From positions 1-38,090 of the forward strand of contig CALXQW010000005.1 of assembly GCA_944390805.1 (NCBI GenBank): 38,090 bases of DNA. The letters are read 5' to 3'. Under the pieces are notes generated by a model, which did not search any database, was not told the DNA's origin, and saw only the letters and a program-made list of their open reading frames with translations. This DNA comes from an uncultured Opitutales bacterium (lineage in GTDB: Bacteria > Verrucomicrobiota > Verrucomicrobiia > Opitutales > Intestinicryptomonadaceae). A program made the position numbers and the translations under genes. The stretch's first letter is position 1. Every line of letters begins with the position of its first letter. Below, piece by piece: positions 7,038-16,655 of this stretch.

Positions 7038-10000
7038 TTACTTCTTTTCAGGAACAGCCGCCATCTTCTTGTACTCTTCCCAACGGGTATTGACAAACTC
7101 CTGAGCCTCTGCATCGAGGAGAGCCGCCCTTTCGGGATTTGCACGCTGAAGCTGCTTAAACCTGTTCTCGGCCGACATATATTCCATAACCGGAATCTTC
7201 GGATCGCGTGAGTCGAGCTTAAACGGATTCTCACCCGCAGCAATCTTGCGCGGATCGAACCTGAACAGCGGCCAGTATCCGCTGTCGACAGCTTTCTGCT
7301 GCTGCGCCGGACCATTTACAAGGTTGTAGCCATGGTTGATGCAGTGAGCATAGGCTATGACTATCGACGGACCCTTGTAGCTGTTCGCCTCCGCAAGAGC
7401 CTGAGCAACCTGTGTGTCCTTAGCACCCATTGCAACCTGAGCAACATATACGTTGCGGTATCCCATAGCAAGCAGGCCAAGATTCTTCTTGGGTGTGCTC
7501 TTACCCGATGACGCAAACTTTGCAACTGCGCCCAAAGGCGTGGACTTGCTCATCTGGCCGCCAGTGTTGGAGTAAACCTCGGTGTCGAGAACAAGCACAT
7601 TAACATTCTTGCCGCTCGCCAAGATGTGGTCCAAACCGCCGTAGCCGATGTCGTATGCCCAACCGTCGCCACCTATTATCCATACGGACTTCTCCACCAA
7701 GTCGTCGGCCAAAGGCTTAAGCTGCTCCGCCTCAGGAGAATTGTCAGCTGCAAGCTTCTCCTTTAGAGCCGCAACCCTTTCGCGCTGGGCAGCTATATCG
7801 GCCTCCGTCTCCTGCGAGGCATTAGCTATGGACGAGACAAAATCGTCTCCAAGCTTAGGAGCAAGCCTTGAGAGCAACTCCAATGCTATCTTGCGCTTTG
7901 AATCCAAACTCATGCGGAAACCAAATCCGAACTCCGCATTGTCTTCGAATAGAGAATTTGACCAAGCCGGCCCTCTGCCATTCTTGTCCACACAATAAGG
8001 AGTGGTTGGCAAGTTGCCGCCGTATATGGAAGAGCAACCAGTGGCGTTAGCTATCAACAGCCTGTCGCCGAAAAGCTGGGTGAGCATCTTGATGTACGGA
8101 GTCTCTCCGCAGCCGCCGCAAGCTCCGGAAAATTCCATGAGAGGCTGACGGAACTGTATGTCCTTAACAGTATATCCAAGCCTGATCCTGTCCGGATTGG
8201 GCAACGAAAGGAAGAATTCAAAGTTTTTCTTCTCCTTCTCGCGCACAGGCTCCTGCGCAACAAGCTTAAGCGCCTTGACTGAAGGATCCGCCTTGCTCTT
8301 GGCCGGGCATACTGCAACGCAAACGCCGCACCCTGTGCAATCTTCAGGCGCAATCTGTATTGTATAAGAGCAATCTGGATTGTCCTTAGAACGGAACGCA
8401 ACATGCTTGAAGCCCTCCGGAGCCTTCTCAAGCTCGCTATTGGGATAGAACTTCGCACGGATTGCCGCATGCGGGCATATCGTGGCGCACTTAGTGCACT
8501 GTATGCAAATATCAGGATTCCACTCAGGTATCTCTATTGCTATATTGCGCTTCTCCCACTGCGTTGTAGCTGAAGGCCATGTGCCGTCAACAGGCATTGC
8601 CGATACAGGAAGTTTGTCGCCCTCGTTCCTCATCATAACCGCCGTTACGCGCTTGATAAAGTCTGGCGCCTTGTCCGAAACCGCCGGCGGGAAGCCCTGC
8701 TTTGCCGTAACCTGCGCAGGTACCTTTACCTCGTGCAAGTTCGCCACAGAAGCGTCTACCGCAGCAAAGTTCTTCTCTACAACCTGCGGGCCCTTCTTGC
8801 CGTAGGTCTTCTCTATGGAAGCCTTGATCTTTGCTATGGCCTCATCCTTGGGAAGAACACCAGATATCGCAAAGTAGCACGTCTGCATTATCGTATTGAT
8901 TCTGCCGCCCATGCCCATCTCCTTGGCAACCTTGTAAGCGTCGACCGTGTAGAATTTAAGATGCTTCTCTATTATCTGGCGCTGCACGTCCGCATTGAGG
9001 TGGTTCCATACATCTTCTGCCGAATATATAGAATTTAACAGGAATGTGCCACCCTCTGCCGCACACGCGAGAACATCGTACTTCTCCATGAAAGAGAACT
9101 GATGGCACGCAACAAACTGCGCATTCTCCACAAGGTACGGCGCACGTATGGGATCCGGCCCAAAACGCAAGTGCGAAACCGTTATACCGCCGCTCTTTTT
9201 GGAGTCGTAAACAAAGTACGCCTGCGCGTAGTTCGGAGTCTCGTGCCCGATAATCTTAATTGTATTCTTGTTCGCGCCTACTGTACCGTCGGAACCCAGA
9301 CCGAAGAATACTGCGCTGAGTATCTGCGGATTGTCCAACTTGAAGGAGGCGTCGTACGGAATTGAAAGATGGGTTACATCGTCCACTATGCCCACGGAGA
9401 AATGGTTGAGAGGCTTGTCGGCCTTCATATTGTCGAACACGCCCTTTGCCATCGCAGGAGTAAACTCCTTGGAACCAAGCCCGTATCTGCCACAAAGTAT
9501 CTGTGGATCGAAATCTTTTTCAACCAAACCGCTATTGCGAGCTTCCGACACTGCCGAGGCTACATCCAAATAAAGCGGCTCGCCCAAAGAACCGGGCTCT
9601 TTTGTCCTGTCGAGCACAGTTATGGTCTTTACCGTCTTTGGCAATACAGACACAAAATGCTTGAGGCTGAACGGACGATACAAATGAACCTTAAGAACTC
9701 CGTACTTTGTTCCCTCTTTGGCGTTGAGGTACTTGATAGTCTCCTCTACTGTCTCCGCACCAGAACCCATTATTACAACAATCTGCTGCGCATCGGCAGC
9801 GCCCTCGTAAACAAAGGGCTTGTAATACCTGCCCGTGAGCTTGCCGAACTTCTCCATCTGCTCAGCTACTATGTCTGCAGCGGCATCGTAGAACTTGTTG
9901 CGGGCCTCCAACGCCTGGAAGAATACGTCCGGATTCTGCGCCGTACCCCTTATAAACGGAGCATCTGGCGAAAGCGCGCGCTTGCGGTGCTCTATAACCT

Positions 10001-10598
10001 TCTCGTAAGGTATCATAGAGCTTATCTGCTCATCGGAAAGCATCGTGTAGGTGTTAACCTCGTGCGAAGTCCTGAAACCATCGAAGAAATGCAGGAAAGG
10101 CACGCGGGAAATAAGCGTCGATGCATGCGCGATAAGAGCCATGTCGTGAGCTTCCTGCGCGCTGTTTGAGCAAAGCATTGCAAATCCGGTCTGGCGACAT
10201 GCCATAACGTCGCCCTGGTCGCCAAATATCGAAAGACCGTGGCTGGCCAATGCGCGCGCGGAAACGTGCATGCAAAAAGAGTTAAGCTCGCCGGCTATCT
10301 TGTACATGTTGGGAATCATCAAAAGAAGCCCCTGCGACGCCGTAAATGTAGTTACCAAAGACCCCGTCTGAAGGGCGCCATGCACCGCTCCGGCTACGCC
10401 GCCCTCGCTCTGAAGCTGGGAAATTTCAGGCGTTGAACCCCAGATGTTCTTCTTGCCCTTCATGGCCCATTCCTCGCATGACTCCGCCATGGGAGACGAA
10501 GGCGTGATGGGGTATATCGCCACGGTCTCGCTAACTCGGAACGCGACGGACGCCACCGCTTCATTGGCGTCGGTTATTGCACTGTTTTTATCTTTCAT
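7038..10598 (-). CDS. nifJ: Pyruvate:ferredoxin (flavodoxin) oxidoreductase
   Basis: Single-chain PFOR of 1186 residues, the usual full length, which oxidises pyruvate to acetyl-CoA and CO2 and reduces ferredoxin or flavodoxin. Domains in order: the pyrimidine-binding domain with YPITPSSPMAES (about 30-40); the gamma/CoA-side domain; the delta-type ferredoxin domain with two 4Fe-4S motifs (CIQCTKCATICP near 697 and CTGCGVCVAVCP near 752); the C-terminal TPP-binding domain with GACGGCGETPY (about 818), ATGCSSIYGG, and GGDGWAYDIGYGGLDHIL with TEVYSNTGGQ (about 976-1016). All cluster cysteines are visible. It stands alone as a transcription unit, with a 415-bp upstream region and its own terminator. 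It implies anaerobic fermentation and supplies acetyl-CoA and reduced carriers alongside the propionate module at 24024-30320. Confidence 0.97.
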   Translation of the reverse strand: MKDKNSAITDANEAVASVAFRVSETVAIYPITPSSPMAESCEEWAMKGKKNIWGSTPEISQLQSEGGVAGAVHGALQTGSLVTTFTASQGLLLMIPNMYKIAGELNSFCMHVSARALASHGLSIFGDQGDVMACRQTGFAMLCSNSAQEAHDMALIAHASTLISRVPFLHFFDGFRTSHEVNTYTMLSDEQISSMIPYEKVIEHRKRALSPDAPFIRGTAQNPDVFFQALEARNKFYDAAADIVAEQMEKFGKLTGRYYKPFVYEGAADAQQIVVIMGSGAETVEETIKYLNAKEGTKYGVLKVHLYRPFSLKHFVSVLPKTVKTITVLDRTKEPGSLGEPLYLDVASAVSEARNSGLVEKDFDPQILCGRYGLGSKEFTPAMAKGVFDNMKADKPLNHFSVGIVDDVTHLSIPYDASFKLDNPQILSAVFFGLGSDGTVGANKNTIKIIGHETPNYAQAYFVYDSKKSGGITVSHLRFGPDPIRAPYLVENAQFVACHQFSFMEKYDVLACAAEGGTFLLNSIYSAEDVWNHLNADVQRQIIEKHLKFYTVDAYKVAKEMGMGGRINTIMQTCYFAISGVLPKDEAIAKIKASIEKTYGKKGPQVVEKNFAAVDASVANLHEVKVPAQVTAKQGFPPAVSDKAPDFIKRVTAVMMRNEGDKLPVSAMPVDGTWPSATTQWEKRNIAIEIPEWNPDICIQCTKCATICPHAAIRAKFYPNSELEKAPEGFKHVAFRSKDNPDCSYTIQIAPEDCTGCGVCVAVCPAKSKADPSVKALKLVAQEPVREKEKKNFEFFLSLPNPDRIRLGYTVKDIQFRQPLMEFSGACGGCGETPYIKMLTQLFGDRLLIANATGCSSIYGGNLPTTPYCVDKNGRGPAWSNSLFEDNAEFGFGFRMSLDSKRKIALELLSRLAPKLGDDFVSSIANASQETEADIAAQRERVAALKEKLAADNSPEAEQLKPLADDLVEKSVWIIGGDGWAYDIGYGGLDHILASGKNVNVLVLDTEVYSNTGGQMSKSTPLGAVAKFASSGKSTPKKNLGLLAMGYRNVYVAQVAMGAKDTQVAQALAEANSYKGPSIVIAYAHCINHGYNLVNGPAQQQKAVDSGYWPLFRFDPRKIAAGENPFKLDSRDPKIPVMEYMSAENRFKQLQRANPERAALLDAEAQEFVNTRWEEYKKMAAVPEKK

Positions 10599-11013
10599 AT
10601 CTTATTTGTTTATTTGAAATCTGAACCGCATTTTTAGACGACAAACGCATCTCTTTTCCTCATAATATCGGACAAATGAGGTTGTCTCCTAGAAAAGCAC
10701 TCAATCCTACATGCTTTACAATTATCCCCTCTCGTCAAATAAATTCGACACAAATTACACCCTATAAGCCTTGTTTTTAAGGCATTTCTAAAGTTTTCAC
10801 AAATTTTTCAAAACAAACCCCAATATTTTTCGACTCCAGCCTTAATCGATTGAGCTTTTATTCTTTTAATCTCTCTATCTTCAAAACCATACTAAAGGCA
10901 TTTTCCACTCATCAAAAACCTATTTACTAAAACATAAATAACCTAATATACACTAAAAGAATCTTACGTGCGGTATAAAAACAATCTAAGTAATATTATT
11001 GTATCAAATTCTT
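10599..11013. promoter_or_regulatory. 415-bp AT-rich region upstream of nifJ
   Basis: No credible gene. It should hold the nifJ promoter and the 3' end of the gene at 11014. A 16-bp interrupted palindrome, GACAAATGAGGTTGTC (10671-10686; arms GACAA/TTGTC), lies about 75 bp before the nifJ start and could be an operator; an overlapping CCTCAT/ATGAGG pair spans 10658-10681. I saw no convincing -35/-10 pair. Confidence 0.35.
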
Positions 11014-11808
11014 TTATATATCGAAGGGATCCGTAAAAGTTTCGTCGGCAAGAACTGTCTTGCCTGAAAGATTCGTTATACCCGTAATCTTGAAATACAA
11101 ATCTCCATCTGCATTGTAAGGAATCTTACAAAGAGGATTCTCATATGGCAATGTGTAATACATGCTCCTCGATTCCCCCGCCTCCAATACGGAAGGGAAA
11201 TCCAATTTTATAACAGCCTGTCCCCACGGATTTCTCCTATTTTTATTTTCGTAAGACAACAACACATACACGCAAGAGATATCCCAGCTTGAGTTATTAG
11301 CTATCTTCATCTTTATATTAGGATTATCTCCCCAGAAATTGAACGATTCCACCTCAAAATCTATCTGTCCAATTTTCTCTTTACAGATTTCTCCTATATA
11401 TTTGTTCAATATTTTCCTCTCGATATCGTGGGCTTTGTCTATTATCAGCCTTGCGGATCTCGACACGGAGAAATCGTTGCTGCTAAGCCTGCTTTCTACT
11501 GCAGCAACTAAACTCTTGTGCGACGATATTAAATTCTTTGGCGTCTTGCCGTTGAAGGAATCAAAAAAATTATCTCCGCGAACGTTATAGTTGTATGCTG
11601 CAAAGAGAGAGACTATCCAGACATATTCATCGGCATTCTTATCATCTTTTATATTGTCTAGAGTCTTCTTTATCTGCGGATACAAATCTGAAGCTTTAGT
11701 TGCGGAATACCTCTGCGCATTTGAATAACTCGCCGAGACAATCAGAATAAACGCAAGCAAAAACCTTGTAAGCCGCGATATATTAAACATATACTTATAT
11801 TGGAACAC
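11014..11808 (-). CDS. Secreted protein of unknown function
   Basis: 264 residues with a signal peptide (hydrophobic core about 14-26, likely cleavage after SYSNA near residue 31). If the ATG at 11790 (MFNISRL) is used, the leader is six residues shorter and more typical. The N-terminal half of the mature protein is helical. The C-terminal half (about 155-260) looks like a beta-sandwich: FNFWGDNPNIKMKIANNSSWDISCVYVLLSYENK, then LEAGESRSMYYTLPYENP and YFKITGITNLSGKTVL, the pattern of an accessory Ig/FN3-like domain describing extensions of a protein chain. I do not recognise the family. It lies downstream of the YdiY-like gene on the same strand but is separated from it by a terminator. Confidence 0.65.
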   Translation of the reverse strand: MFQYKYMFNISRLTRFLLAFILIVSASYSNAQRYSATKASDLYPQIKKTLDNIKDDKNADEYVWIVSLFAAYNYNVRGDNFFDSFNGKTPKNLISSHKSLVAAVESRLSSNDFSVSRSARLIIDKAHDIERKILNKYIGEICKEKIGQIDFEVESFNFWGDNPNIKMKIANNSSWDISCVYVLLSYENKNRRNPWGQAVIKLDFPSVLEAGESRSMYYTLPYENPLCKIPYNADGDLYFKITGITNLSGKTVLADETFTDPFDI

Positions 11809-11907
11809 GCTTTTTAAAAGTTAAGAACCTACTACGCCTACCCTCCTGCGCAACGCTATTCTCCAGCGGATAAATATATATTTTCTAAGAATATTATTCT
11901 ATGCCTA

Positions 11908-11946
11908 TAAAAAAATTGGCGGCACCTACACCACGCAAGCGCCGCC
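11908..11946 (-). terminator. Rho-independent terminator after the YdiY-like gene
   Basis: On the minus strand GGCGGC (11946-11941) pairs with GCCGCC (11923-11918) across a 17-base loop and is followed by AA and seven T residues. It is about 80 bp after the stop of the gene at 12027. Confidence 0.75.
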
Positions 11947-12026
11947 GGGTCCCACCGATAAGGCAAGTATCTTACAGAACATCTACAACCTTAAAGGCAG
12001 ACAAAATTTCTCGCTCTCAAATAAAC

Positions 12027-13121
12027 TCAGTACAAAGGAAATTCAAATGACAAAATGAGACGCTCTTCCGTTGTGATTGCGTCGGAAGAATTGATGGTGT
12101 CGTACTCGTACGAATAACGCAAAGCTATATCCATAATATCGGTTGCATGAACAACCAACCCCAGCATAAAATCCAACGTATGCTGGCTGAAGTTCGTAGC
12201 GTTCTGACCAAAATATAAAGACTGCTCTAAACGCATTATGCGGTTGAAGTCCCATGAAAAATTCTCCGATACAACTCCCATAACAACCCAGTGAGAATCG
12301 TATCCGCTCGCGCATACATATCTGACCGCCGGACCAGGACCCATACTGAACTTCATGCCGGAATCCGGAAACTCAAAACTCGCACCAAAAGTCATACCCT
12401 CGTCAACCTCGTGGCGTATGCCCTTGACCATATCTTTCTTGTAATCCAGAAGATTCTCTAAATATATTTTATACGTACCAGCATTTCCAAATGGACTTTC
12501 TATAGATTGGGTTAAATCGCGCCGGTATGTGGTATCCAAACCGTATTTATCGGTAGTATTACTCTTGATGTTAGATACCGTCTCTTGGGTGTAATCGTAA
12601 TACAAATTAAAGTCGAAATGATTCATGTCTCCGCCCCAATTCTTGTTCCCGGAGAATGAAAAAGAATATGAAATAAGTTCAGAATTTGTCTTCTTATATT
12701 CTATGCCTCCCCTAATTTTAAATTTCCAGCCTTCTGGAATGGTATCCTGTAAAAAATATTTATATTCGCGCATCCAAGCCGGAAGATCCGCATATGGATC
12801 GGGCGGAACATTATCTGCTACTGCCTCAGTTGAAGCTGGCTTTGCCTCCGCCGAATCTGATGCGGCTACAACCTGTTCGGCAGCTCCATCGCCAGATGCG
12901 GCAGATACCTGAGGAACATCTCCATCAACAATTCTCACCACAGAATCAGACGGTATATTCAAGACTCCCATCGGCGTCTTAAAAGCGTAAGAGCCAGAAT
13001 CTTTGCCTATTACCTCTCCGGTAATTCTATCCCCATTCTTAAGATATAAAAGCGACGCCCCCGCCTCTACCGAGATCGCAAGCGGCAGGAAAGCCGCAAG
13101 TATGAATCTAAAAAACTTCAT
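12027..13121 (-). CDS. YdiY-like (DUF481) outer-membrane beta-barrel protein
   Basis: 364 residues. Signal peptide (about 1-23), then LLYLKNGDRITGEVIGKDSGSYAFKTPMG and LNIPSDSVVRI (about 24-65), the short N-terminal module typical of these proteins. An Ala/Asp-rich linker follows (about 68-110), then a C-terminal barrel (about 135-364) with alternating aromatic strands (SYSFSFSGNKNW, FDFNLYYDYTQ, LSFEFPLY) that ends in a terminal aromatic, as expected for outer-membrane insertion by the BAM machinery. The DUF481 family is known as a putative salt-induced outer-membrane protein; its function is unclear. The start codon has no visible Shine-Dalgarno sequence. The divergent hpnH begins 262 bp away. 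Confidence 0.85.
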   Translation of the reverse strand: MKFFRFILAAFLPLAISVEAGASLLYLKNGDRITGEVIGKDSGSYAFKTPMGVLNIPSDSVVRIVDGDVPQVSAASGDGAAEQVVAASDSAEAKPASTEAVADNVPPDPYADLPAWMREYKYFLQDTIPEGWKFKIRGGIEYKKTNSELISYSFSFSGNKNWGGDMNHFDFNLYYDYTQETVSNIKSNTTDKYGLDTTYRRDLTQSIESPFGNAGTYKIYLENLLDYKKDMVKGIRHEVDEGMTFGASFEFPDSGMKFSMGPGPAVRYVCASGYDSHWVVMGVVSENFSWDFNRIMRLEQSLYFGQNATNFSQHTLDFMLGLVVHATDIMDIALRYSYEYDTINSSDAITTEERLILSFEFPLY

Positions 13122-13311
13122 AATTTCTAATTTTAAAAGTTCTTAACCTACAACCCCCATATTAAATGACAAGCATATTATCCTTTACCACAAAAATTGA
13201 CACATTTAGCCGTATAAGAAGGCTATTCACCAACACAAAAACTCAAAAAATTAAATTTATAATTTGAGAAACGCATACAACAAACAGAATTTTCATTGTA
13301 GAAATTAAATG

Positions 13312-13340
13312 TTGAAAATAAATCGGGGAAGGTCTTTATA
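13312..13340 (+). promoter_or_regulatory. Candidate sigma-70 promoter of hpnH
   Basis: TTGAAA at 13312-13317 and TTTATA at 13335-13340 are separated by exactly 17 bases, 44 bp before the hpnH start codon. By eye only. Confidence 0.5.
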
Positions 13341-13383
13341 GAAAGTTTTAATATAAAAAACCCGCAAGGAAAGAATTTTACAA

Positions 13384-14406
13384 ATGGCAGTTCCGCTTTC
13401 TCAAGTTATAACAGTTGCTAAGTATGCAATATCAAAGAGCCTAAAGGGCCAAAAACGCTATCCGTTGGTTCTTATGCTTGAACCTCTCTTCCAGTGCAAT
13501 CTAAAATGTTCCGGTTGCGGAAAGATACAGTATGGCGCAGATGTCCTGGCAAAGAGAATGTCAAAGGAAGACGCCTGGGCAGCAGCAGAGGAATGCGGCG
13601 CACCTATAGTTAGCATAGCCGGCGGAGAACCTCTGATACACGAGGAGATGCCCCAGTTGGTTGAAGGGCTCATAAAGCGCGGAAAATACGTGTATCTATG
13701 CACCAACGCACAGATACTTTCTAGGAAGATAGACCTCTTTAAGCCCAGCAAGAATTTGTCTTTCAGCGTGCATCTTGACGGAAACGAACAAATGCACGAC
13801 GGCAACGTAAACAAAAAGGGGGCATACAAGATAGCCGTAGAAGCCATAAGAGAGGCGCTCAAGAGGGGCTTTAGGGTTACAACAAACACAACCATATTCA
13901 ACAATGCAAATCCAGAAGCCGTAAGGAAGTTCTTCGACGATATGACGGAGCTTGGGGTGGAGGGCATGATGATATCCCCCGGATTCCCATACGACAAAGC
14001 TCCCAATCAGGATATATTCTTAGAGCGCAAAAAGACGGTTGAACTATTTAAAAAGATATTGAGCAATCCCAACAAGAAATGGGTGTTCAACCATTCGCCA
14101 AGCTTCCTCGCATTTTTGAAGGGCGAGCAAGATTACGACTGCACTCCGTGGGGCAATCCTACATACAGCATATTTGGTTGGCAGAAGCCATGCTATCTTA
14201 TAAACGACGGATACTGCAAGACGTTCAAGGAGCTTATGGACAGCATAGACTCCTACGACTTAGGTGCAAAGGGAACGCGTCCGGAATGCAAAGACTGCAT
14301 GCTTCACAGCGGCTACGAACCTTCCGCCGTGTGCGACACTTTTGGAAGTTTTGCGGGTCTAATGCGCGCGGCAAAGCATTTTAGGAATTTCTATAAAAAA
14401 TGCTGA
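13384..14406 (+). CDS. hpnH: Adenosyl-hopene transferase HpnH (radical SAM)
   Basis: 340 residues, the usual family length. HpnH joins a 5'-deoxyadenosyl radical from SAM to diploptene (hopene), the first step in making the side chain of extended hopanoids. The SAM cluster motif is C38xxxC42xxC45 within PLFQCNLKCSGCGKIQY. Further family marks are SIAGGEPLIHEEM (about 77-89), YLCTNAQIL, FSVHLDGNEQMHD, MISPGFPYDKAPNQ, CTPWGNPTYSIFGWQKPCYL (about 257-276) and CKDCMLHSGYEPSAV near the end. Matches run along the whole protein. A purine-rich AAGGAAAG lies about 10 bases before the ATG. No squalene-hopene cyclase or other hpn gene is in the window, so the precursor supply must be encoded elsewhere or the enzyme may act on something else. 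Confidence 0.9.
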   Translation: MAVPLSQVITVAKYAISKSLKGQKRYPLVLMLEPLFQCNLKCSGCGKIQYGADVLAKRMSKEDAWAAAEECGAPIVSIAGGEPLIHEEMPQLVEGLIKRGKYVYLCTNAQILSRKIDLFKPSKNLSFSVHLDGNEQMHDGNVNKKGAYKIAVEAIREALKRGFRVTTNTTIFNNANPEAVRKFFDDMTELGVEGMMISPGFPYDKAPNQDIFLERKKTVELFKKILSNPNKKWVFNHSPSFLAFLKGEQDYDCTPWGNPTYSIFGWQKPCYLINDGYCKTFKELMDSIDSYDLGAKGTRPECKDCMLHSGYEPSAVCDTFGSFAGLMRAAKHFRNFYKKC

Positions 14407-14487
14407 AAGCATAGGTAAAGCTACGTATTTTTTCAAAGATTTGCGGGCGTACTGCTTCTGACTGCGACCGCCCGGATAGGTGCTGAA

Positions 14488-16551
14488 GTGATATCTGTTG
14501 GTTTTCCAGAGCCGTTTAATCTGCCGGAAATTTGCGACGGAATCTTCCGCGAAGGCGGAAGCCTGCAAAAACTTTTTTCTCTCGAGCATAGGAACGCCCA
14601 ACAAGAGATGGCCTATGCGTGCGCGCAGGCGTTTTGTTCGGATTCGAGCTTGATATTTGAGGCGGGAACTGGAGTTGGCAAGAGTCTGGCATATCTTGTA
14701 GGCGGAATAATTGCGGCAGTTGAATTTGGCAGGCCATTTGTGGTTTCCACGCATACAATAGCGCTTCAGCAGCAGATAATACGCAGGGAGTTGCCGCGCA
14801 TACGCGAGCTTTTTGCAAAGACGCCTTCCTTGCAAAAATACGCAGACTTCAAATGCGAGCTTCTTCTTGGCAGGGGGAACTATCTTTGCACAAACCGACT
14901 AAAGCGCGCCATTGCTGAAAAGACCGATCTTTTTGGCTCAAAGCAAAGCCTTGAGATTGAGCGAATAGCCCGCTGGGCAATAACCACAAAGACTGGCCTT
15001 TTTGAAGAGCTTAATCCGCCGCCGGATTGGGAGGTCTGGAGCTGGGTGAATGCGGATTCGTCTTCATGCTCGTCGAAGAAGTGCTCCGACGGAACTTGTT
15101 TTTATCAGAACGCGCGCAGGCGCGCTGCGGCGGCAGACATCATAATAGTAAACCACAGTTTGCTATTTTCTATGATAGCCTCGGGCGCCGGAACCGACGC
15201 CGACACAAAGGGAGTTCTTCTGCCTGGCGACATGTGTGTTTTAGACGAGGCTCACCGAATACCCGAAGTTGCCGGAGACAATTTTGGACTATCATTGAGC
15301 AGATCTGCCGTTGCGCGCGAGCTAAGGAGAATATATGATCCCAAGACGCGCAGGGGGCTCGCCGCAAGATGGAAGATTGCCGACGAATTTGACAGGCTTG
15401 CTGTTGCCAGGGCCATAGAAGCCGTAGACGACTTTTTTGGAGGCATACGGGAAGAGTTTCTATCAAGCCGCGACACCGTTGCTCTGAGCGCGCCAGAATG
15501 GACTGAACCTCTTTTAAGCGATCCCTTCGACGCTCTTGCCCAAACGCTCGACAAGCTTGCCATGCGGGCCAAGACCGACGACCAGAGCGACGAGCTTAAA
15601 GATTTTAAGCGCCGTATAATCTCCATCAAGAACGCCGCAGAAGAAGCTGTATTTCTAGCCAATGACAAGCAGGTATATTGGCTTGAGAAGCCATTGTCGG
15701 ATCCATTGGGGGCAACCATAAGAAGTGCGCCCCTCGATGTTGCTCCGATACTTTCAGAGGTTTTATTTTCCAAGGGAACAAGCGTGATATTAAGCTCGGC
15801 AACTCTTGCTGTTGGAGAAGACAATCTTCAGAATTTTCGGGATTCTGTGGGCGCTTACGGGGCAGAATGCATGGTATGCCCTTCCCCATTCGACTACCGC
15901 AGAAACATGAGAGTTCTGCTCTTCGACGATTCCCCAGAGCCCGACAAGAACTCCAAGAAGCTTGAATGCGACTGGCTCGCAAAAAACATAGCAAGTTTAT
16001 GTTCGGCAGTTAAGGGGGGAACTCTCGTGCTCTTTACCGGATATTACGAACTGAACAAGTGCGCCGGTCTACTGCGCGAATTTGAGTGCATGCAGGGAAG
16101 AAAGATATTGGTTCAAAAGGACATGCCGCGAGACAAACTTGTGCAGGTTTTTGAGGAGAGCGGCAATGCCGTATTGATGGGGACGGACTCTTTCTGGACA
16201 GGAATAGATGTTCCGGGAGACGCACTCAGGCAGGTGATAATAACGAGGCTGCCGTTTGACAATCCGGGGCATCCGCTATTGTCGGCAAGGGTTGACAAAT
16301 GTGCGGCGGAGGGAGGGAATCCGTTCAAGCAGATAAGCATTCCTGCGGCTGTAATAAATTTCAGGCAGGGTATAGGCCGTCTGATAAGGAAGAAGAGCGA
16401 TAAGGGCCTTGTATGCGTGCTTGACTCAAGAATACTAAACAAACCCTACGGCAAGAGTTTTATAGACGCGCTTCCGAACAAAGACTTTATAAGGGTTGAT
16501 TCCGACAGCGCTTTCGACGCGGCCTTCGAGGCCGACCAAAGCCTGCGATAA
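14488..16551 (+). CDS. DinG/XPD-family Fe-S ATP-dependent DNA helicase
   Basis: 687 residues. Superfamily 2 helicase motifs: Q-like EHRNAQQEMA (33-42), Walker A GTGVGKS (60-66), motif Ia STHTIALQQQ, DEAH (253-256), motif III SSATL (about 434), motif V GTDSFWTGIDVPG (about 560-572) and motif VI QGIGRLIR (about 624-631). Four cysteines (C134, C194, C199, C204) are placed to bind the 4Fe-4S cluster typical of XPD and DinG, just before IIIVNHSLLF. It probably unwinds DNA 5'-3' in repair or in resolving R-loops and replication conflicts. The start is GTG at 14488, preceded by AGG at a good distance; no in-frame ATG gives a complete Q region. It is 81 bp after hpnH. Confidence 0.92.
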   Translation: MISVGFPEPFNLPEICDGIFREGGSLQKLFSLEHRNAQQEMAYACAQAFCSDSSLIFEAGTGVGKSLAYLVGGIIAAVEFGRPFVVSTHTIALQQQIIRRELPRIRELFAKTPSLQKYADFKCELLLGRGNYLCTNRLKRAIAEKTDLFGSKQSLEIERIARWAITTKTGLFEELNPPPDWEVWSWVNADSSSCSSKKCSDGTCFYQNARRRAAAADIIIVNHSLLFSMIASGAGTDADTKGVLLPGDMCVLDEAHRIPEVAGDNFGLSLSRSAVARELRRIYDPKTRRGLAARWKIADEFDRLAVARAIEAVDDFFGGIREEFLSSRDTVALSAPEWTEPLLSDPFDALAQTLDKLAMRAKTDDQSDELKDFKRRIISIKNAAEEAVFLANDKQVYWLEKPLSDPLGATIRSAPLDVAPILSEVLFSKGTSVILSSATLAVGEDNLQNFRDSVGAYGAECMVCPSPFDYRRNMRVLLFDDSPEPDKNSKKLECDWLAKNIASLCSAVKGGTLVLFTGYYELNKCAGLLREFECMQGRKILVQKDMPRDKLVQVFEESGNAVLMGTDSFWTGIDVPGDALRQVIITRLPFDNPGHPLLSARVDKCAAEGGNPFKQISIPAAVINFRQGIGRLIRKKSDKGLVCVLDSRILNKPYGKSFIDALPNKDFIRVDSDSAFDAAFEADQSLR

Positions 16552-16655
16552 TGCGTGCATTGTAGCATTAAGGCTTGAATTTTGTCCAAAGTTTTCTTGA
16601 CGGCAAAGAGTGGTGTTTTTATCATTGTTTCAAATTCCATTTAATTGAAAAAACG

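Noticed and set aside
9369..10169. Plus-strand frame of 266 codons within nifJ
   Set aside because: Antisense to conserved PFOR sequence; composition is low-complexity Arg/Leu/Tyr and no start context is seen.
15252..15824. Minus-strand frame of 190 codons within the helicase gene
   Set aside because: Shadow of a gene with all helicase motifs intact; no recognisable protein features.
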